Shown here piece by piece: positions 10,001 to 20,200 of a stretch of DNA of 64,000 nt. The translations under genes were made by a program, and so were the position numbers. The notes under the pieces were generated by a model that saw nothing but the letters and a program-made list of their open reading frames with translations, searched no databases and was not told the origin of the DNA. Every line of letters begins with the position of its first letter. Within the stretch, counting starts at the first letter, position 1. Source of the DNA: a virus; the IMG/VR virus record IMGVR_UViG_3300046665_000548, positions 310,001 to 374,000 of that record; one strand, 5' to 3'.

Positions 10001-10652
10001 GCTCAGTGCCGTGCAGCCATTTTCGACGGATAGCATTGGCTACCGTATAGCTTCGGGAACTGCTAACGGAAGCATCGGACTGCCAACGGGCACGATCTCC
10101 GCTAATGTACCCGTGTCGGGATCAATCACCGATCTTGTCGCACCGCTACTGAGCATCAGTACGGTTAAGGTAGCCATTGTTAGCACACCAATCATCTCTG
10201 ATATTGTGATGCCGGGTGACCGTGCATACGGTTTGTTGGGATCGAAGAAGAAGATCACTCCTCCTCTCTATCCGTACAATATATTCGATACGCCGCCGAT
10301 CAAGCGCACGCGCTATGAGGTTCTTGGCATGGAGGCGGCTTGCTTCGTCATCAAGATGAACAATTTGCCGATGCAATTGAGACTATCGCGCCTGCCGAGT
10401 TTGAATGGTTTCCAGGATAACACGCTACGAGTTTGGATCAGTCGTGCCCCTATGAGTGCGTCAGTAAAGAACGGCGCTCTTTGGTATCTCAACAAGCGCG
10501 GATTGATAGTTAAAGTCCTTCCCTTGAACGTACAAGGGGACCATTTCTCGGTCGAGGTCGGACAAGGGGACTACTTTTTGAACGTCCAAAACCTTGAAGG
10601 GAAGGCAACCCAAATCTTCCTAAATCCCGCGACGACGATAATGACCGCATAA
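7077..10652 (+). CDS. Giant repeat virion protein B (1,191 aa)
   Basis: The N-terminal ~60 residues are acidic (LLRDDQGFLLVDDG..., PLLDEDGSSYP) and echo the acidic insertion in giant protein A. Residues ~68 to ~1050 are about 45 diverged 21-residue units with the core S-A-x-Q-T-I/F-x-x-F-T/S-x-T-S. One unit is interrupted by an acidic stretch (NHTDDEDFAGIGPF). Residues ~1061-1191 are the shared C-terminal domain (...LRVWISRAP..., VEVGQGDYFLNVQNLEG). GAGAG precedes the ATG, and a short leader frame ends three bases before it. It is transcribed divergently from giant A. A long beta-rich fibre or surface appendage is inferred. Confidence 0.8.
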   Translation: MAITVSRFENFIFNSKDADDSTLLRDDQGFLLVDDGSNPLLDEDGSSYPVTPPINILVGIDDNQIIASFTSSDIGAVTVTASSTSSVGQFTNTANNYALGSASQTVGAFSTTTVISAIASASGANAIESFSSAGTLRAVPSLSANQTITGFSDTANGLVTASGSASPTIGTFISSAIESTIVSSSTVCQINPFVSASIGFVRATGSSALSVAPITSTSVVSAVATLSGSQVIGAFVDAGTGLAVVSSSTVSVISPFTVTANSFARVSSSTASQVGAATTSSAAAVTVAGSAAQSMGVLTPTTSVAVTDAASVAQTIAIFTNTASAERVVSGLASQSFAAFTNTSNASTKVSVTASLTLEPFTESSSGTVQVSGVIVNSSGPFASTSNASSTVAASAAQSFDAATTISLASNKVSITANQLVAPIVEAATSATVVTGLVVQTVGAFSASSSVSVISTGSAYLPASNHTDDEDFAGIGPFKNIAAVGDTFVSGVANQSFAVFVNNSYDSVLASASATSVIDPFTNTSDGDVRVSATVAQIISNVSSASTVRGVVSVSASNLITPFTTTTVISVISTGSAIQTIEGHTSTGSISAVAGIVSTTSVAPITLVATGVSIVSATTSSLVGPVSSVTAGSIIVSGSATQTFDNVTSISNNFSPMSGDAVQLIGPATSASITLNLVRSSVTQTFGAFTGTASSSAQVSSSNTTTLTPIISSAEGNARYIGSVDVTIEEFISTADGCVQRVDGLADSVVGDFISTAITRSINSATATQTFDDFTQASGGSQEIRVWGTSEINNASSNAFGFAQVSGVSAALIGPLSTNGAANAVVSGTPLGVIEPFSDIASVMVTVSYSGTVTIPSLISTTAGTATNVTYGQSTIGNFTSIDVAGPIVVARPATQAIGIFTNVASSKAIAGLTAATVLQITCAASGTITVSASVDQTLQDFDNETNYIPTGMPDMVLPDVISSGSAKTRIFGYGLSAVQPFSTDSIGYRIASGTANGSIGLPTGTISANVPVSGSITDLVAPLLSISTVKVAIVSTPIISDIVMPGDRAYGLLGSKKKITPPLYPYNIFDTPPIKRTRYEVLGMEAACFVIKMNNLPMQLRLSRLPSLNGFQDNTLRVWISRAPMSASVKNGALWYLNKRGLIVKVLPLNVQGDHFSVEVGQGDYFLNVQNLEGKATQIFLNPATTIMTA

Positions 10653-10676
10653 AACCCGGTCATTCTGGGTGCGAGA

Positions 10677-10682
10677 TAAATA
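10677..10682 (+). promoter_or_regulatory. Late promoter motif ATAAATA before 10715
   Basis: GATAAATAC is followed 32 bases later by a conventional SD/ATG (GAGGAG ... ATG 10715). Confidence 0.6.
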
Positions 10683-10714
10683 CTCCCACAGACCCTTTGT
10701 GAGGAGTTTTTACA

Positions 10715-11119
10715 ATGGCACTTCAGTTCGACACTACGCTCCGAAACACGATGCTCGATTCCATCGAGACCTCTATTTCGGCTGGTGGCGCTGGCAAGGT
10801 TCAGATTTGGACCGGTTCAGTTCCCGCCAATTGCGGCGCAGCAAGCACAGGCACGAAGCTTTGGGAGTACACCCTGGCAACCGATTTCATGTCTAGCGCA
10901 TCCGCTGGCTCTAAGGCTTTCAACCCGGTTCCGCTTTCGGCAGCCGCCGTCGCTACCGGTACTGCTGGTTATTTCCGCATCGTGAACAACGGCGGCACTG
11001 CTATTATGCAGGGCACTGTTGCTACCTCGGGCGCTGATCTCAACCTGGACAACACCAGCATCAACTCTGGTCAGACCGTGCAGATCACATCGTGGACCGT
11101 TACCGCTCCTGGCGCGTAA
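10715..11119 (+). CDS. Small beta-rich virion protein (134 aa)
   Basis: It starts at ATG with GAGGAG eleven bases upstream and its own late promoter. The product is rich in A, G, S and T, has no charged core, and reads MALQFDTTLRNTMLDSIETSI..., a pattern I associate with small phage structural or decoration proteins that carry a KVQIWTG strand and a final ITSWTVTAPGA strand. It sits among other late-promoted beta-rich genes. Likely a virion surface or tail component; precise role not recognised. Confidence 0.6.
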   Translation: MALQFDTTLRNTMLDSIETSISAGGAGKVQIWTGSVPANCGAASTGTKLWEYTLATDFMSSASAGSKAFNPVPLSAAAVATGTAGYFRIVNNGGTAIMQGTVATSGADLNLDNTSINSGQTVQITSWTVTAPGA

Positions 11120-11146
11120 CGACCTAAACGATCAGATCAAGTAATC

Positions 11147-11171
11147 AGGGAGGGCTTTGCCCTCCCTTTTT
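11147..11171 (+). terminator. Rho-independent terminator
   Basis: A nine-base stem (AGGGAGGGC/GCCCTCCCT) with a TTT loop is followed by five T's, immediately after the 10715 gene. Confidence 0.9.
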
Positions 11172-11173
11172 GT

Positions 11174-11836
11174 TTAAGCAACCTTTGCTTTCTGTCGCTT
11201 CTCGTAGCGTTGCTTTGTCTCGGAATGCTGCTTCTCGGCCTTCGCCATCTCGCGGATGGTTGCGGCCACATCGCTCTCAGCCATATCCGCGAGCGGAAAG
11301 GTCTTTCGAAGAACGATTGCGCCATACTTTTCAGAATCTTCCGACGCTTCCGAAGACCAGTATCGGCCGGGGTTCTTGAATTTTTGGCCTGCGAGATTGA
11401 AGCCGATATAGAACTCCATCGTCTCGTCATCGAGATTGACGATGTAGGCGTATTCGCAGAACAGGCTGTCTTTCAGGAAACCGTTCGATGGACTGTAATA
11501 GCGAGCCTCAAGCATCTTCAACGGATCGCCCTGCGTGCCGCGAAGCAGACAGTACCAGTCGTCGGTACTCTGATTGCCCACGCTGAGATCGACCATGCCA
11601 GCGAGCTTTAAGAACGTCTTGGCGGTGTCATCCGGCTTCTTGTCGGTATCGACCGGGATCAGATGCTGAACCTCCGACCGCATTTTCTGTATGAAATCCG
11701 CGCCATTATTGGCCCGGTATGTTCGGACGAACTCGACCATGGTGACGCCAAGGCTGTCCGGGTACGAGTCGTAGTGGTTGTATGTAACATGATCTGTGCC
11801 ATCGACACGAAAACCCATTGCACCTCGTGTACCCAT
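11174..11836 (-). CDS. Conserved phage hypothetical protein (220 aa)
   Basis: I place the start at ATG 11836, with GGAG seven bases upstream, rather than at the in-frame TTG at 11848. The protein begins MGTRGAMGFRVDGTDHVTYN and contains several aromatic, acidic segments (NHYDSYPDSLG; EYAYIVNLDDETMEFYIG). The N-terminal motif resembles hypothetical proteins of large phages that act on or mimic a small-molecule or nucleotide-binding fold, but I recognise no catalytic motif. It ends in a basic helix (EKRQKAKVA) and is convergent with the virion gene to its left. No function assigned. Confidence 0.65.
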   Translation of the reverse strand: MGTRGAMGFRVDGTDHVTYNHYDSYPDSLGVTMVEFVRTYRANNGADFIQKMRSEVQHLIPVDTDKKPDDTAKTFLKLAGMVDLSVGNQSTDDWYCLLRGTQGDPLKMLEARYYSPSNGFLKDSLFCEYAYIVNLDDETMEFYIGFNLAGQKFKNPGRYWSSEASEDSEKYGAIVLRKTFPLADMAESDVAATIREMAKAEKQHSETKQRYEKRQKAKVA

Positions 11837-11911
11837 GATCGTCTCCAATGTAACCTGAATTGCGGGGCACCAACTTACCAGATTTTATCCGAACGTCAAG
11901 CCATCTTGTGG

Positions 11912-11917
11912 TAAATA
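11912..11917 (+). promoter_or_regulatory. Late promoter motif TAAATA, 4 nt before ATG 11922
   Basis: GTAAATA, then CAAG, then ATG; no SD. One of the leaderless-type arrangements. Confidence 0.55.
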
Positions 11918-11921
11918 CAAG

Positions 11922-12389
11922 ATGAAATTATCCGACATCGCCCCACTTAACGAATTATTTCAGACCCCGGTACCTTACCGATGGGTAGAAAAATCTGAAA
12001 GAAATTGGGAGGGCACGTTCGACGTTAACGGCCTGACGTTCGATTTGTTCTTTTCTTATCAATACAGCTTGAGCCAGAAGGGGAAGCGCGTTTTCACGTT
12101 CGACTTTGTGCAGGATGACGACATGCACAATACGGGTCGGGCTGGTAATTCGTCCGTTAGAGTATTCGCGACCGTCGTCGTTATGTTGGCAGAATTCCTC
12201 TCAAAAATTAAACCGACCGAGGTCATCTTGCATGGCAAGAATGGCGAGAAGGACAGTCTCTATTCGAAAATGGCCAGGGCTCTAAGGGGCACTGCTCAAA
12301 AACTCGGTTATGAGGTCAGCCTGACCTCTGACGCGAGCGAATACAAGACCTTTCACATCCGTCAGATGAAGACCGCTTCTCCAATATAA
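11922..12389 (+). CDS. Hypothetical protein with head-targeting-like N-terminus (155 aa)
   Basis: It begins MKLSDIAPLNE|LFQ. The PLNE site matches the L-N-E cleavage motif predicted in this phage's capsid and core proteins. The remainder (FDVNGLTFDLFFSYQYS..., VFTFDF, SLYSKMARAL, TFHIRQM) looks like a small alpha/beta domain. I recognise no enzyme motif. The same domain type is often found in short phage proteins of unknown role. The lack of an SD and the TAAATA-N4-ATG arrangement put it with the ART- and kinase-like genes. Candidate packaged internal protein; function unknown. Confidence 0.6.
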   Translation: MKLSDIAPLNELFQTPVPYRWVEKSERNWEGTFDVNGLTFDLFFSYQYSLSQKGKRVFTFDFVQDDDMHNTGRAGNSSVRVFATVVVMLAEFLSKIKPTEVILHGKNGEKDSLYSKMARALRGTAQKLGYEVSLTSDASEYKTFHIRQMKTASPI

Positions 12390-12392
12390 ATA
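12385..12392 (+). promoter_or_regulatory. Consensus T4-type late promoter TATAAATA
   Basis: An exact TATAAATA overlaps the stop codon of the previous gene, 32 bases before ATG 12424, which has a GGAGAAG SD. Confidence 0.75.
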
Positions 12393-12423
12393 CCACCATA
12401 ATTGCTTACGGAGAAGCTTACTC

Positions 12424-12891
12424 ATGCCGGTTAATCACGAGGTTCATATTGCGAACAATGGTGCTCTGCCGCCAGCAACATGGGCGCGCATCACTACAAA
12501 TCGCATCGCTGGCCTGATCGAGATCGGTGAAAACCCCCAGGCGATGATCCAGAAGGCTGTGTTTGAAGCGACGATCCTGGGTATCACGCTGAACCATCAC
12601 ACGGCAGTACAGAGCAGCGAACGCCAGAAGCTACAGGATATTGGCTTTGATCGCCTGATCGAACCATTTGAGCCTTTCGATGAAATCGAGGCTGCTTTGG
12701 TAGAGGTTGTTGCCGCAACTGTAGGAACCCTATTCGAAGCACATTTTGCTAACCCAGAAGTGCAAGATGTAGTTCGCGTTATGCTTGGTTCTGACTTTGC
12801 CACGCAGATGGACATCGAGCGTGGTTGGTATGCCTCCTCCGACAGGTCTAACCCGATAGCTGCTGAATACTTCGCCCGTAAGGGTCAGTGA
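12424..12891 (+). CDS. Hypothetical late protein (155 aa)
   Basis: It starts MPVNHEVHIANNGALPPATW with GGAGAAG upstream and a consensus late promoter. The sequence is mainly helical (DEIEAALVEVVAATVGTLFEAHF). It has no membrane segment, cysteine cluster or known motif. Surrounded by virion genes, so a structural or assembly role is plausible. Function not recognised. Confidence 0.6.
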   Translation: MPVNHEVHIANNGALPPATWARITTNRIAGLIEIGENPQAMIQKAVFEATILGITLNHHTAVQSSERQKLQDIGFDRLIEPFEPFDEIEAALVEVVAATVGTLFEAHFANPEVQDVVRVMLGSDFATQMDIERGWYASSDRSNPIAAEYFARKGQ

Positions 12892-12894
12892 ACA

Positions 12895-12900
12895 TAAATA
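12895..12900 (+). promoter_or_regulatory. Late promoter motif ATAAATA before 12934
   Basis: CATAAATACC lies 33 bases before an ATG with GGAGG. Confidence 0.6.
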
Positions 12901-12933
12901 CCAGCAAATAACTCTCTCGGAGGAAACCTTTAG

Positions 12934-13608
12934 ATGGCCACTACAACTGCTATGTGCTCATCGTTCAAGCAGGAGCTTCTACAGGCCGCTCATTGCTTCA
13001 ACGCTGACGTAACTCTCGCTTCTGCTTCCGGCACCTCTGGTGCATTCGCTGTAACCGTTACTTCAACCGCTGGACTTGCTGTCGGGATGGTTTACGCGTC
13101 GGGCGGAGCAGGATTCGCTGCCGGTTCGGTGGTTTCGGAAATCACCAGTGCTACTACCTTTGTTGTCTCTAAGGCATTGACTGCTACTGCATCGGGTTCG
13201 CCAGTTTTCACTGCTGACGTGATCAAGATGGCACTCGTAAAGACCGGCAACGGCGGCACCTACGGCGCAGCCACAACCAACTACTCACAGCTTACGAGCG
13301 GTTCTGACGAAGTGACCGGTACCGGCTACTCGGCTGGTGGTACCACCCTCGCCAAGTCTACTCCGCAGCTTACGACCACGACTGCATGGCTGACGTTCTC
13401 TCCCGATCCGAACTGGACCTCTGCTACATTCTCGGCAAACGCCGCGCTAATCTACAACACTTCGAGCCGCCTTGGTGCAGCTTCCGGTATCTCCGGTCGC
13501 GCTGTTTCGGTTCATGATTTCGGTGGCACTCAGAACGTGTCGAACGGAACATTCACGGTTGTTATGCCGACCGCGAACTCCACGACCGCTATTCTTCGCA
13601 TCACCTGA
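12934..13608 (+). CDS. Beta-rich virion protein (224 aa)
   Basis: It opens MATTTAMCSSFKQELLQAAH, a start seen in many tailed-phage structural proteins. An S/T/A/G-rich region (residues ~28-95: TSGAFAVTVTSTAGLAVGM...) follows, then VIKMALVKTGNGGTYGAATTNY and a domain ending SVHDFGGTQNVSNGTFTVVMP, typical of phage tail or capsid decoration proteins. The SD is GGAGG. It has its own late promoter and terminator. Likely exposed on the virion. The segment at ~28-95 looks like an insertion relative to shorter relatives (inference). Confidence 0.65.
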   Translation: MATTTAMCSSFKQELLQAAHCFNADVTLASASGTSGAFAVTVTSTAGLAVGMVYASGGAGFAAGSVVSEITSATTFVVSKALTATASGSPVFTADVIKMALVKTGNGGTYGAATTNYSQLTSGSDEVTGTGYSAGGTTLAKSTPQLTTTTAWLTFSPDPNWTSATFSANAALIYNTSSRLGAASGISGRAVSVHDFGGTQNVSNGTFTVVMPTANSTTAILRIT

Positions 13609-13635
13609 TCTACGTAAAAGTAAGATGGCAAAATC

Positions 13636-13666
13636 GGGTGGAGATTTAATCTCCGCCCTTTTTTTT
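13636..13666 (+). terminator. Rho-independent terminator
   Basis: An eleven-base stem (GGGTGGAGATT/AATCTCCGCCC) with a one-base loop is followed by eight T's. Confidence 0.92.
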
Positions 13667-13727
13667 GTGAGTATTCGTGGCTCACGTGATCATACCAAAC
13701 CCGGTGTTACTACCAAAACTTGAAGCA

Positions 13728-13733
13728 TAAATA
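13728..13733 (+). promoter_or_regulatory. Late promoter motif ATAAATA before 13759
   Basis: GCATAAATAGG lies about 25 bases before the ATG, with GGGAGAA between. Confidence 0.55.
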
Positions 13734-13758
13734 GGTATAAACCGGGAGAATTTAAGAA

Positions 13759-14187
13759 ATGTCCAAGGGTGATACCTTCGAAAATGATCTGCTTAAGCTG
13801 ATCTTCAACGCTACTGCTATCGCTAATATGGCCGATAACGCAGCAACGTCTCCTCTGACGAATCTTTATGTTGCCCTTCACACCGCTGACCCAGGTGAAT
13901 CAGGAACCCAGTCAACCTCAGAAGCCGCATATACCTCGTACGCACGTGTTGCTGTTGCCCGCACGACCGGTGGTTGGACAGTTACCTCTAACTCGGTTTC
14001 ACCAGCAGCAAATATCGATTTTCCGGCGTGTACCGGTGGTACCTCGACCGTGACCTTCTTCTCAGTTGGTATTGCTTCCTCAGGTGCAACCAAAATTCTC
14101 TACTCTGGCGCGGTATCCCCGTCCATCTCAGTTTCGACCGGCGTGACTCCTCGTTTGACCACAGCGACTGCGATTACAGAAGACTAA
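13759..14187 (+). CDS. Phage structural protein of the small tail/decoration type (142 aa)
   Basis: The product contains the recognisable pattern FENDLLKLIFNAT...NLYVALHTADPGESGTQ-TSE...YARVAV-R...GW, which recurs in structural proteins of many phages and prophages. It is followed by FFSVGIASSGATKILYSG and a beta-rich end. The length fits that family. The start has GGGAGAA upstream. A terminator follows at 14216. Structural role by family resemblance; exact position in the virion unknown. Confidence 0.7.
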   Translation: MSKGDTFENDLLKLIFNATAIANMADNAATSPLTNLYVALHTADPGESGTQSTSEAAYTSYARVAVARTTGGWTVTSNSVSPAANIDFPACTGGTSTVTFFSVGIASSGATKILYSGAVSPSISVSTGVTPRLTTATAITED

Positions 14188-14215
14188 TCGTGACATCTAC
14201 CAAGTAGATATGCGG

Positions 14216-14240
14216 AAGCCGCTTTAAAATGGCGGCTTTT
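14216..14240 (+). terminator. Rho-independent terminator
   Basis: The stem AAGCCGC/GCGGCTT with an eight- to nine-base A/T loop is followed by TTTTGTTTT. Confidence 0.8.
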
Positions 14241-14260
14241 GTTTTAGGAGCCACTCGCTC

Positions 14261-17200
14261 GTGACTACATTTGATTCCACCAGGAAAGACTCGGGCATAA
14301 CGCTGTCGAACGGTGATCTCACCGCGTCTAGCGTTACAGATGCTCCTTTGTATGTATTTGGAACAACTGGCAAGAGCACTGGAAAATTCAGCTTCACGGT
14401 ATCTACTCCTAACGGTTTTGATAACAATACATTCAGATTGTATCTTAGTAACCTTCCTTCATCCGGGGCTGCTCCAGCAGCCGGATATCTTGAAATCTAT
14501 CGTTCGGGTTCTGTCTGGGTCATAAACGACACCAATGGTACTAACAATAATTTCGGTGGAAACGCTCCATCATCCAATCCAGACATTCTAACAGTTCACG
14601 TCGATATTACTGCTCGTAAGGTCTACTTCAGTCTTAACGGCGGAGCATATTTCAATAGTGCTGATCCAGTAGCTGGTACTGGAGGATTTTCGATTCCAGG
14701 TACTGGTGATATCTATCCAGCAGCGCGTTTGAGTGCTTCAATATCCGTTAACGTCACTATAAATTTTTTCCCAACGAGTCTTCCATCTGGGTTCAGTTCT
14801 TGGGATGCTCCCAGCATTCAATCAGCCGATGGCACTTCTTCTGGAACTGGTGCTGCCTCTGGTGTAGGCGTAGCTCTAACTGGGACTCGTTTCGATCCAC
14901 TCAAGACAGAAACTGGTCTAACTCTCTCTAATAATGACCTTACTGTTTCGGGAACGGGTGGTGCCGGAAACTACACTTGGAGTACCACTGCCAAAACTAC
15001 TGGAAAATATAGTTTTGAAATTACATCAAGTTATTTCTACACTTCTGATCTTGTCATTTATTTGGATCAGCAATCGGGAGCATCAGCGCAACCGGGTCAG
15101 TTTACTGATGCTGGTGTGCGACTCACTTATCTTGATCCTATCATTCCCGGTTGGGGATGGAACGCTCGTGACACATCTTCAACCAATTTTTTCGATACCT
15201 CGCATCCAATAACAAACGGTTCTACTAATACCGTTCGTGTTCACGTCGATTTTACCGCCAGAAAAATATATTACGAAGTAAACGGTTCGCTTCTATACGG
15301 TGCTGATCCGGTTGCTGGTACCGGTGGTATATCAATGACTACAGTGGGTACACATAAACTGTGTATGGCTGTTAGTATTCAAGCTCATCCATCATCTGCT
15401 ACCGTTAATTTTAATCCAACATCTCTTCCATCTGGTTATACGGGATGGGATTATGTTCACAATTATCAATCAGGTGTCGGCACTGCCGCAGGCGTAGGTA
15501 CGGCAACTGGCAACGGTACAGCAGTCATATTGAGTAGAAGCACTTTCGACTCAGTCAAGACAGATGCTGGTCTTGTTCTCTCAAATGGTAATCGTACCGT
15601 TGCTGGGCCAGGAAATCTTGGCTCTCTCTATACGTGGAGTACAACAAGTAAATCTACCGGCAAATATAGTTTTGCTTTTACATCGAACAATTTTTACAGT
15701 TCTGACGTTCGAATTTGGATAGATGCTCAAGTTGGAACGAACTTACCAAATCAAAATGCGAACGGTGGTGTACGTCTTATTTACATCGATCCTTCGGCTG
15801 GTGGTCAGGGCTGGGGTGTTGTTAGCACGGTTCCTGCGAACACTTACGATGGGTTACATGCCATTTCGGCTAACACGTCATATACTATTCGTGTTCATGC
15901 CGATTTCACGGCTGACCGAGTATATTTCGAATTAAATGGTTCATATCTTTTTGGCGGCGATCCAGTAGCAGGTACTGGTGGCATAGTCATGAGTCCGGCT
16001 GCCGTCCAAAAAATATGTATAATGGTAGACGCGGTTGGCCCAAATCCTACTGGTGGATCAATTGACTTTGCTCCAACATCACTCCCTTCTGGATTTACTG
16101 CATGGGATGAAACACTTGGCACATCTGCTGGTACGTCAACGGCATCCGCTGTTGGTGCCGTAGCACCGCGTGGTGATGCCGCTGGCACGTCAACCGTATC
16201 TGGAGTCGGCGTCGCCTATCGACCCACACTTAAATTCTCTGCTGCGAACTCAGCAACCGCAACGACCGTAAGTATTCCGACTCACGAAGTCGGTGACTTG
16301 ATCGTGATCTACGCGATGCGTGAGAACGCTACGCCGCCAACACTTGCATCTGGCTTCACGAGCATCACGACTAACACTACAACGTTATTTGGCAGCATCT
16401 TAGGCTATCGTATTGCCACGGCCACTAATACAACATCCGGTACATGGACGAACGCACAAGAACTTATAGTCCATGTCTACAAACCACGAACCGGTGGTGC
16501 TATTCGTATCGGCAGCAGCGTTGTTGCGGTCGGTACCAGCACAACCCTGTCATGGTCTGCATTGACTCCACAGCGCACCAATAGCACGTCGTGGATTGCT
16601 GCATTCGGCGGTCATCGTTCCATTAACACGACATTGGAATCGCCACCTACCGGAATGGTCCTGCGAAATAATCTGGTAGATTCGCTCGCAGAAGTAGCCA
16701 GCTTCGATACGAATGGTGCTGTCAATTCGTTTGCCCTGTCAACAAAGACACCGGGCGGTACTGCTTCTGGTTGGGGTACAATCGTTGTTGAAATTCAAGA
16801 CCTTGCACAAATCATGCAAGGCAGTGCTTCTGGCGCAGGTTCAGCAACAGCAGTAGGTAACGCTGTAGGCATCATAACTGGTGTAGGTAATGCAACTGGC
16901 AATTCTACTGTAACTGCTTCTCCTAATATCTCTCGTCGCGTAACCTCATTCCCTGGAACGAACCCTGCATCATTCAATGGAGTAGCAACCAATAGTGATG
17001 GTTCGATCATGTATGCTGCACCATACAATGATTGTATTCTAAAGTCAGTCAATTACGGCGTTACATGGACTCAGCTTGCCGGTACATCGAATTTTTGGCA
17101 GGGCGTTGCTACATCTCATAGTGGCCAAGTTGTTGCAGCAATGGTACCCGGTGGAAGCATCTGGGTATCAACCGATTATGGTGCATCATGGACTGAAGCA

Positions 17201-20200
17201 ACATCTGCTGGCTCACATTACTGGCTTTCAATTGAAGTATCTGGCGATGGATCAACTATCATCGCTGGTGATGCTGATACAGGTGGCCGTGTATATGTAT
17301 CACACAACTCAGGTACGACGTTCACTGCTGTTGCAGGCTCGCATCCATGGCTTGGAGTTGCTTCATCATCTACCGGCTCTGTACTATATGCAGTCGGGGA
17401 TACGGGCAACTACGTTCAGAAATCGACAAATGGTGGTACGAGTTGGTCTTCACTGACAGCAGGACCAACCGGCTGGAATGGCGTCGATTGCTCTAGCGAC
17501 GGTCAGACAGTCGTTATCATCGGGTCAGGTAATGCGGCTAAGGTATCGACAAATGGCGGTACCTCGTGGGCTGATTGCCCAACTAGCGGTTCATTCAATA
17601 ACTGGAGCAACATCAGTGTATCCGACACTGGCCAATATATCGTACTTGCTGATAATACCGACTATATCTGGTTCTCTAGCAATTACGGTACTTCGTTTGT
17701 CAAGCAGAATCAGCCAGGATTCGGTCAACGTATTTGGATATCTGTGGACATCTCTTCAGATGGACAGTGGATCATTGCTGGCGAGTATGATGATGGTAGT
17801 GGCAAGGGCCAGATATATGTAATCAACTACTCTCGTCCCGTCTACGCATCTGGTTCTGGCACATCTAGCGGTATTGGCACAGCGGCTGCCGTTGGTAAAC
17901 CAATGTCGATTGGTCCGGCAGTTGTCTATGGCGCGACACTTGCCACCAACGATACGAACGTTAATATGTCGTTTCGCGTTGTTGCTACAGTTGTTGAAGC
18001 ATCAGATGGGCATCTTCGCATAACTTTTCAGTCTGGTTCAGGAGGTACCCTCGGTATTTCTCATGCCTCATTTGGCAAGTGGGATACTAATACTGGCTCA
18101 GCGGATACAACGGGAACACCTATCAAACTGACGTTTGGCGGGGCTGATACGTTCCAGATGAGCGGAACGGTTACCTCTGATTACGTCAATCACTCAGCAT
18201 CGTTCTCGCTCGTTCCTGGCGAAAAGATCGTCGTCATTTACGATACCACTTCATTTGGCGATGAACGCTATAGTGGTTCACTATCGGGTGTTGAAACGTG
18301 GTTCAAGGTTGGTACTTCATGGAGTACCCCGAACGTAACCGGATTCACAAAGCTTGCAGCGACCAACTATTCCGTTATAGCAATTGAATCAGTTAAGAGC
18401 TTTGAAATTCTACCATACGCTGGACCTACAGTTCGTTCAGTATCTAACACTGCGTATGTTAGTACGAGCAGCTTAGTTCTTAACAAGCCTACGGGAACCG
18501 TAGATGGCGATATTATGATCGCTCATACGTTTTCTGGCGTTGATTTCTATAACGACGGAACGTTCACTGCACCAGCAGGATGGACGTTGCTGACTGGTTT
18601 TCCGACAGCGGTAGACGTAAGTAACTTCTACGGTAAAATGTTTGTGTACTGGAAGCGAGCTTCTAGTGAAGGAAGCTCATACACCTTTACACAGAATAGA
18701 GACTTTTATACTCAGGGTGAAATCATCACGATCCAGGGCGCTGTTGCATCTGGTGATCCGATTGATGTTATCGGAATAGCTACAGGTCTTAGCCAGACAA
18801 GTGTCGTTAGCTCGGTCACCACTTCTGCTGATAACGAACTCGTATTGTATTTGTCGCACGACTGGGAAGGTAATGGAGCATTATCTCCTCCCGCTGGCTT
18901 TACTGAGATTTTAGACGGTCTTATCTATTCAGCATCTCGCCAACTTTCATACGCTTCAGCAACGGGTTCCGTAGCACAAGTTAACGGTAATCTCGGCGCA
19001 GGTGCTCCATTCGCCGCGTCTCTAATCGCGATTGAACCAGCCATCGCCAGTGTATCTGCTAACATCACCGTATCAGGCATCGTTGCCAACAGCGCGGTGG
19101 GCTCTCCGACACAAATCGGAATCAGTTATACCGCTGTCTCTGGAGTTACGGCTGGAACAGCGATTTCGGCACCGACAACGCAAGGCACGGCTAATAAGAG
19201 CATAACTGGCGTCTCTGCTGCCACACAAATTGGCACGGTTTCGACTATCGGCAGCGCTAACAAGGCACTGTCTGGTGTTTCGGCATCGAGCGCTGTCGGC
19301 GTTGCCACTGACAGGACGACAAGCAACGTAGCAGTTTCGGGCGTAGCAGGATCGTCTGTAATAAGCAGCGTGACTACTATTGGCCGCGCAGTTGTCTCTG
19401 CTTCTGGTGTGCAGGCATCAACGGCGGTCGGGATTGTCGCTAAAATTGGCAATGCAAACATCCTTGCGCCATCTACGACCGGTACGGGTCAGGTGGGAGG
19501 AACAGTTAATTCTGGCACGTCAAATGTAGCGCTGTCCGGAGTAAGCGCCGCATCGGCAATTGGCACGACAACAAACATTGGAAATGGAAACGTCCTTGCG
19601 ACCTCGGCGTCCGGCTCCGCTGATGTTGGAGTCGCTACCGGGGTTGGGACGACCACAGCTAGCATTGTAATTTCAGGAGTTTCTGGAACAGCAACTGCAA
19701 ACGCTGCTACAATTGGCTCAACGAACAACATTTCACTGTCGGGTGCTTCCGCAGCGACCTCCGTTGGAAGCACCACTGAGAGTGGTTCTAACAACGTCAA
19801 TATCTCCAGCACGACCGCATCAACCTTCGTCGGTTCTCCAAATGTGGGCGGGCAATCGGCTGCGGTAAGTGGGGGCGTTTCGGCGTCAACGTCATCTGGC
19901 ACGACATCCATCTCCAGCAGCGCTAATGTGCCTATTTCTGGGGCTAACGCGGCCGGTGCGGTTGGATCGCCTACGAAAATCGGATCGGCAAATGTTGCGA
20001 TTACATCAGTATCCGCCAGTGGTCAGGCCCAAACGCTTACCGGTATCGGTTCGGTTCAAATCGCCGCTACTGGTGTTCAAGGCGCAACAAGTAGTGGATC
20101 GCCAACTGTTTCGGGTGAAGCGTTTGTAGCGATTTCCGGTGCCTCGGCTAGCGTTGTTGCACAATCAAATACGGTAACGACGACTGCATCTGCGACGGTG

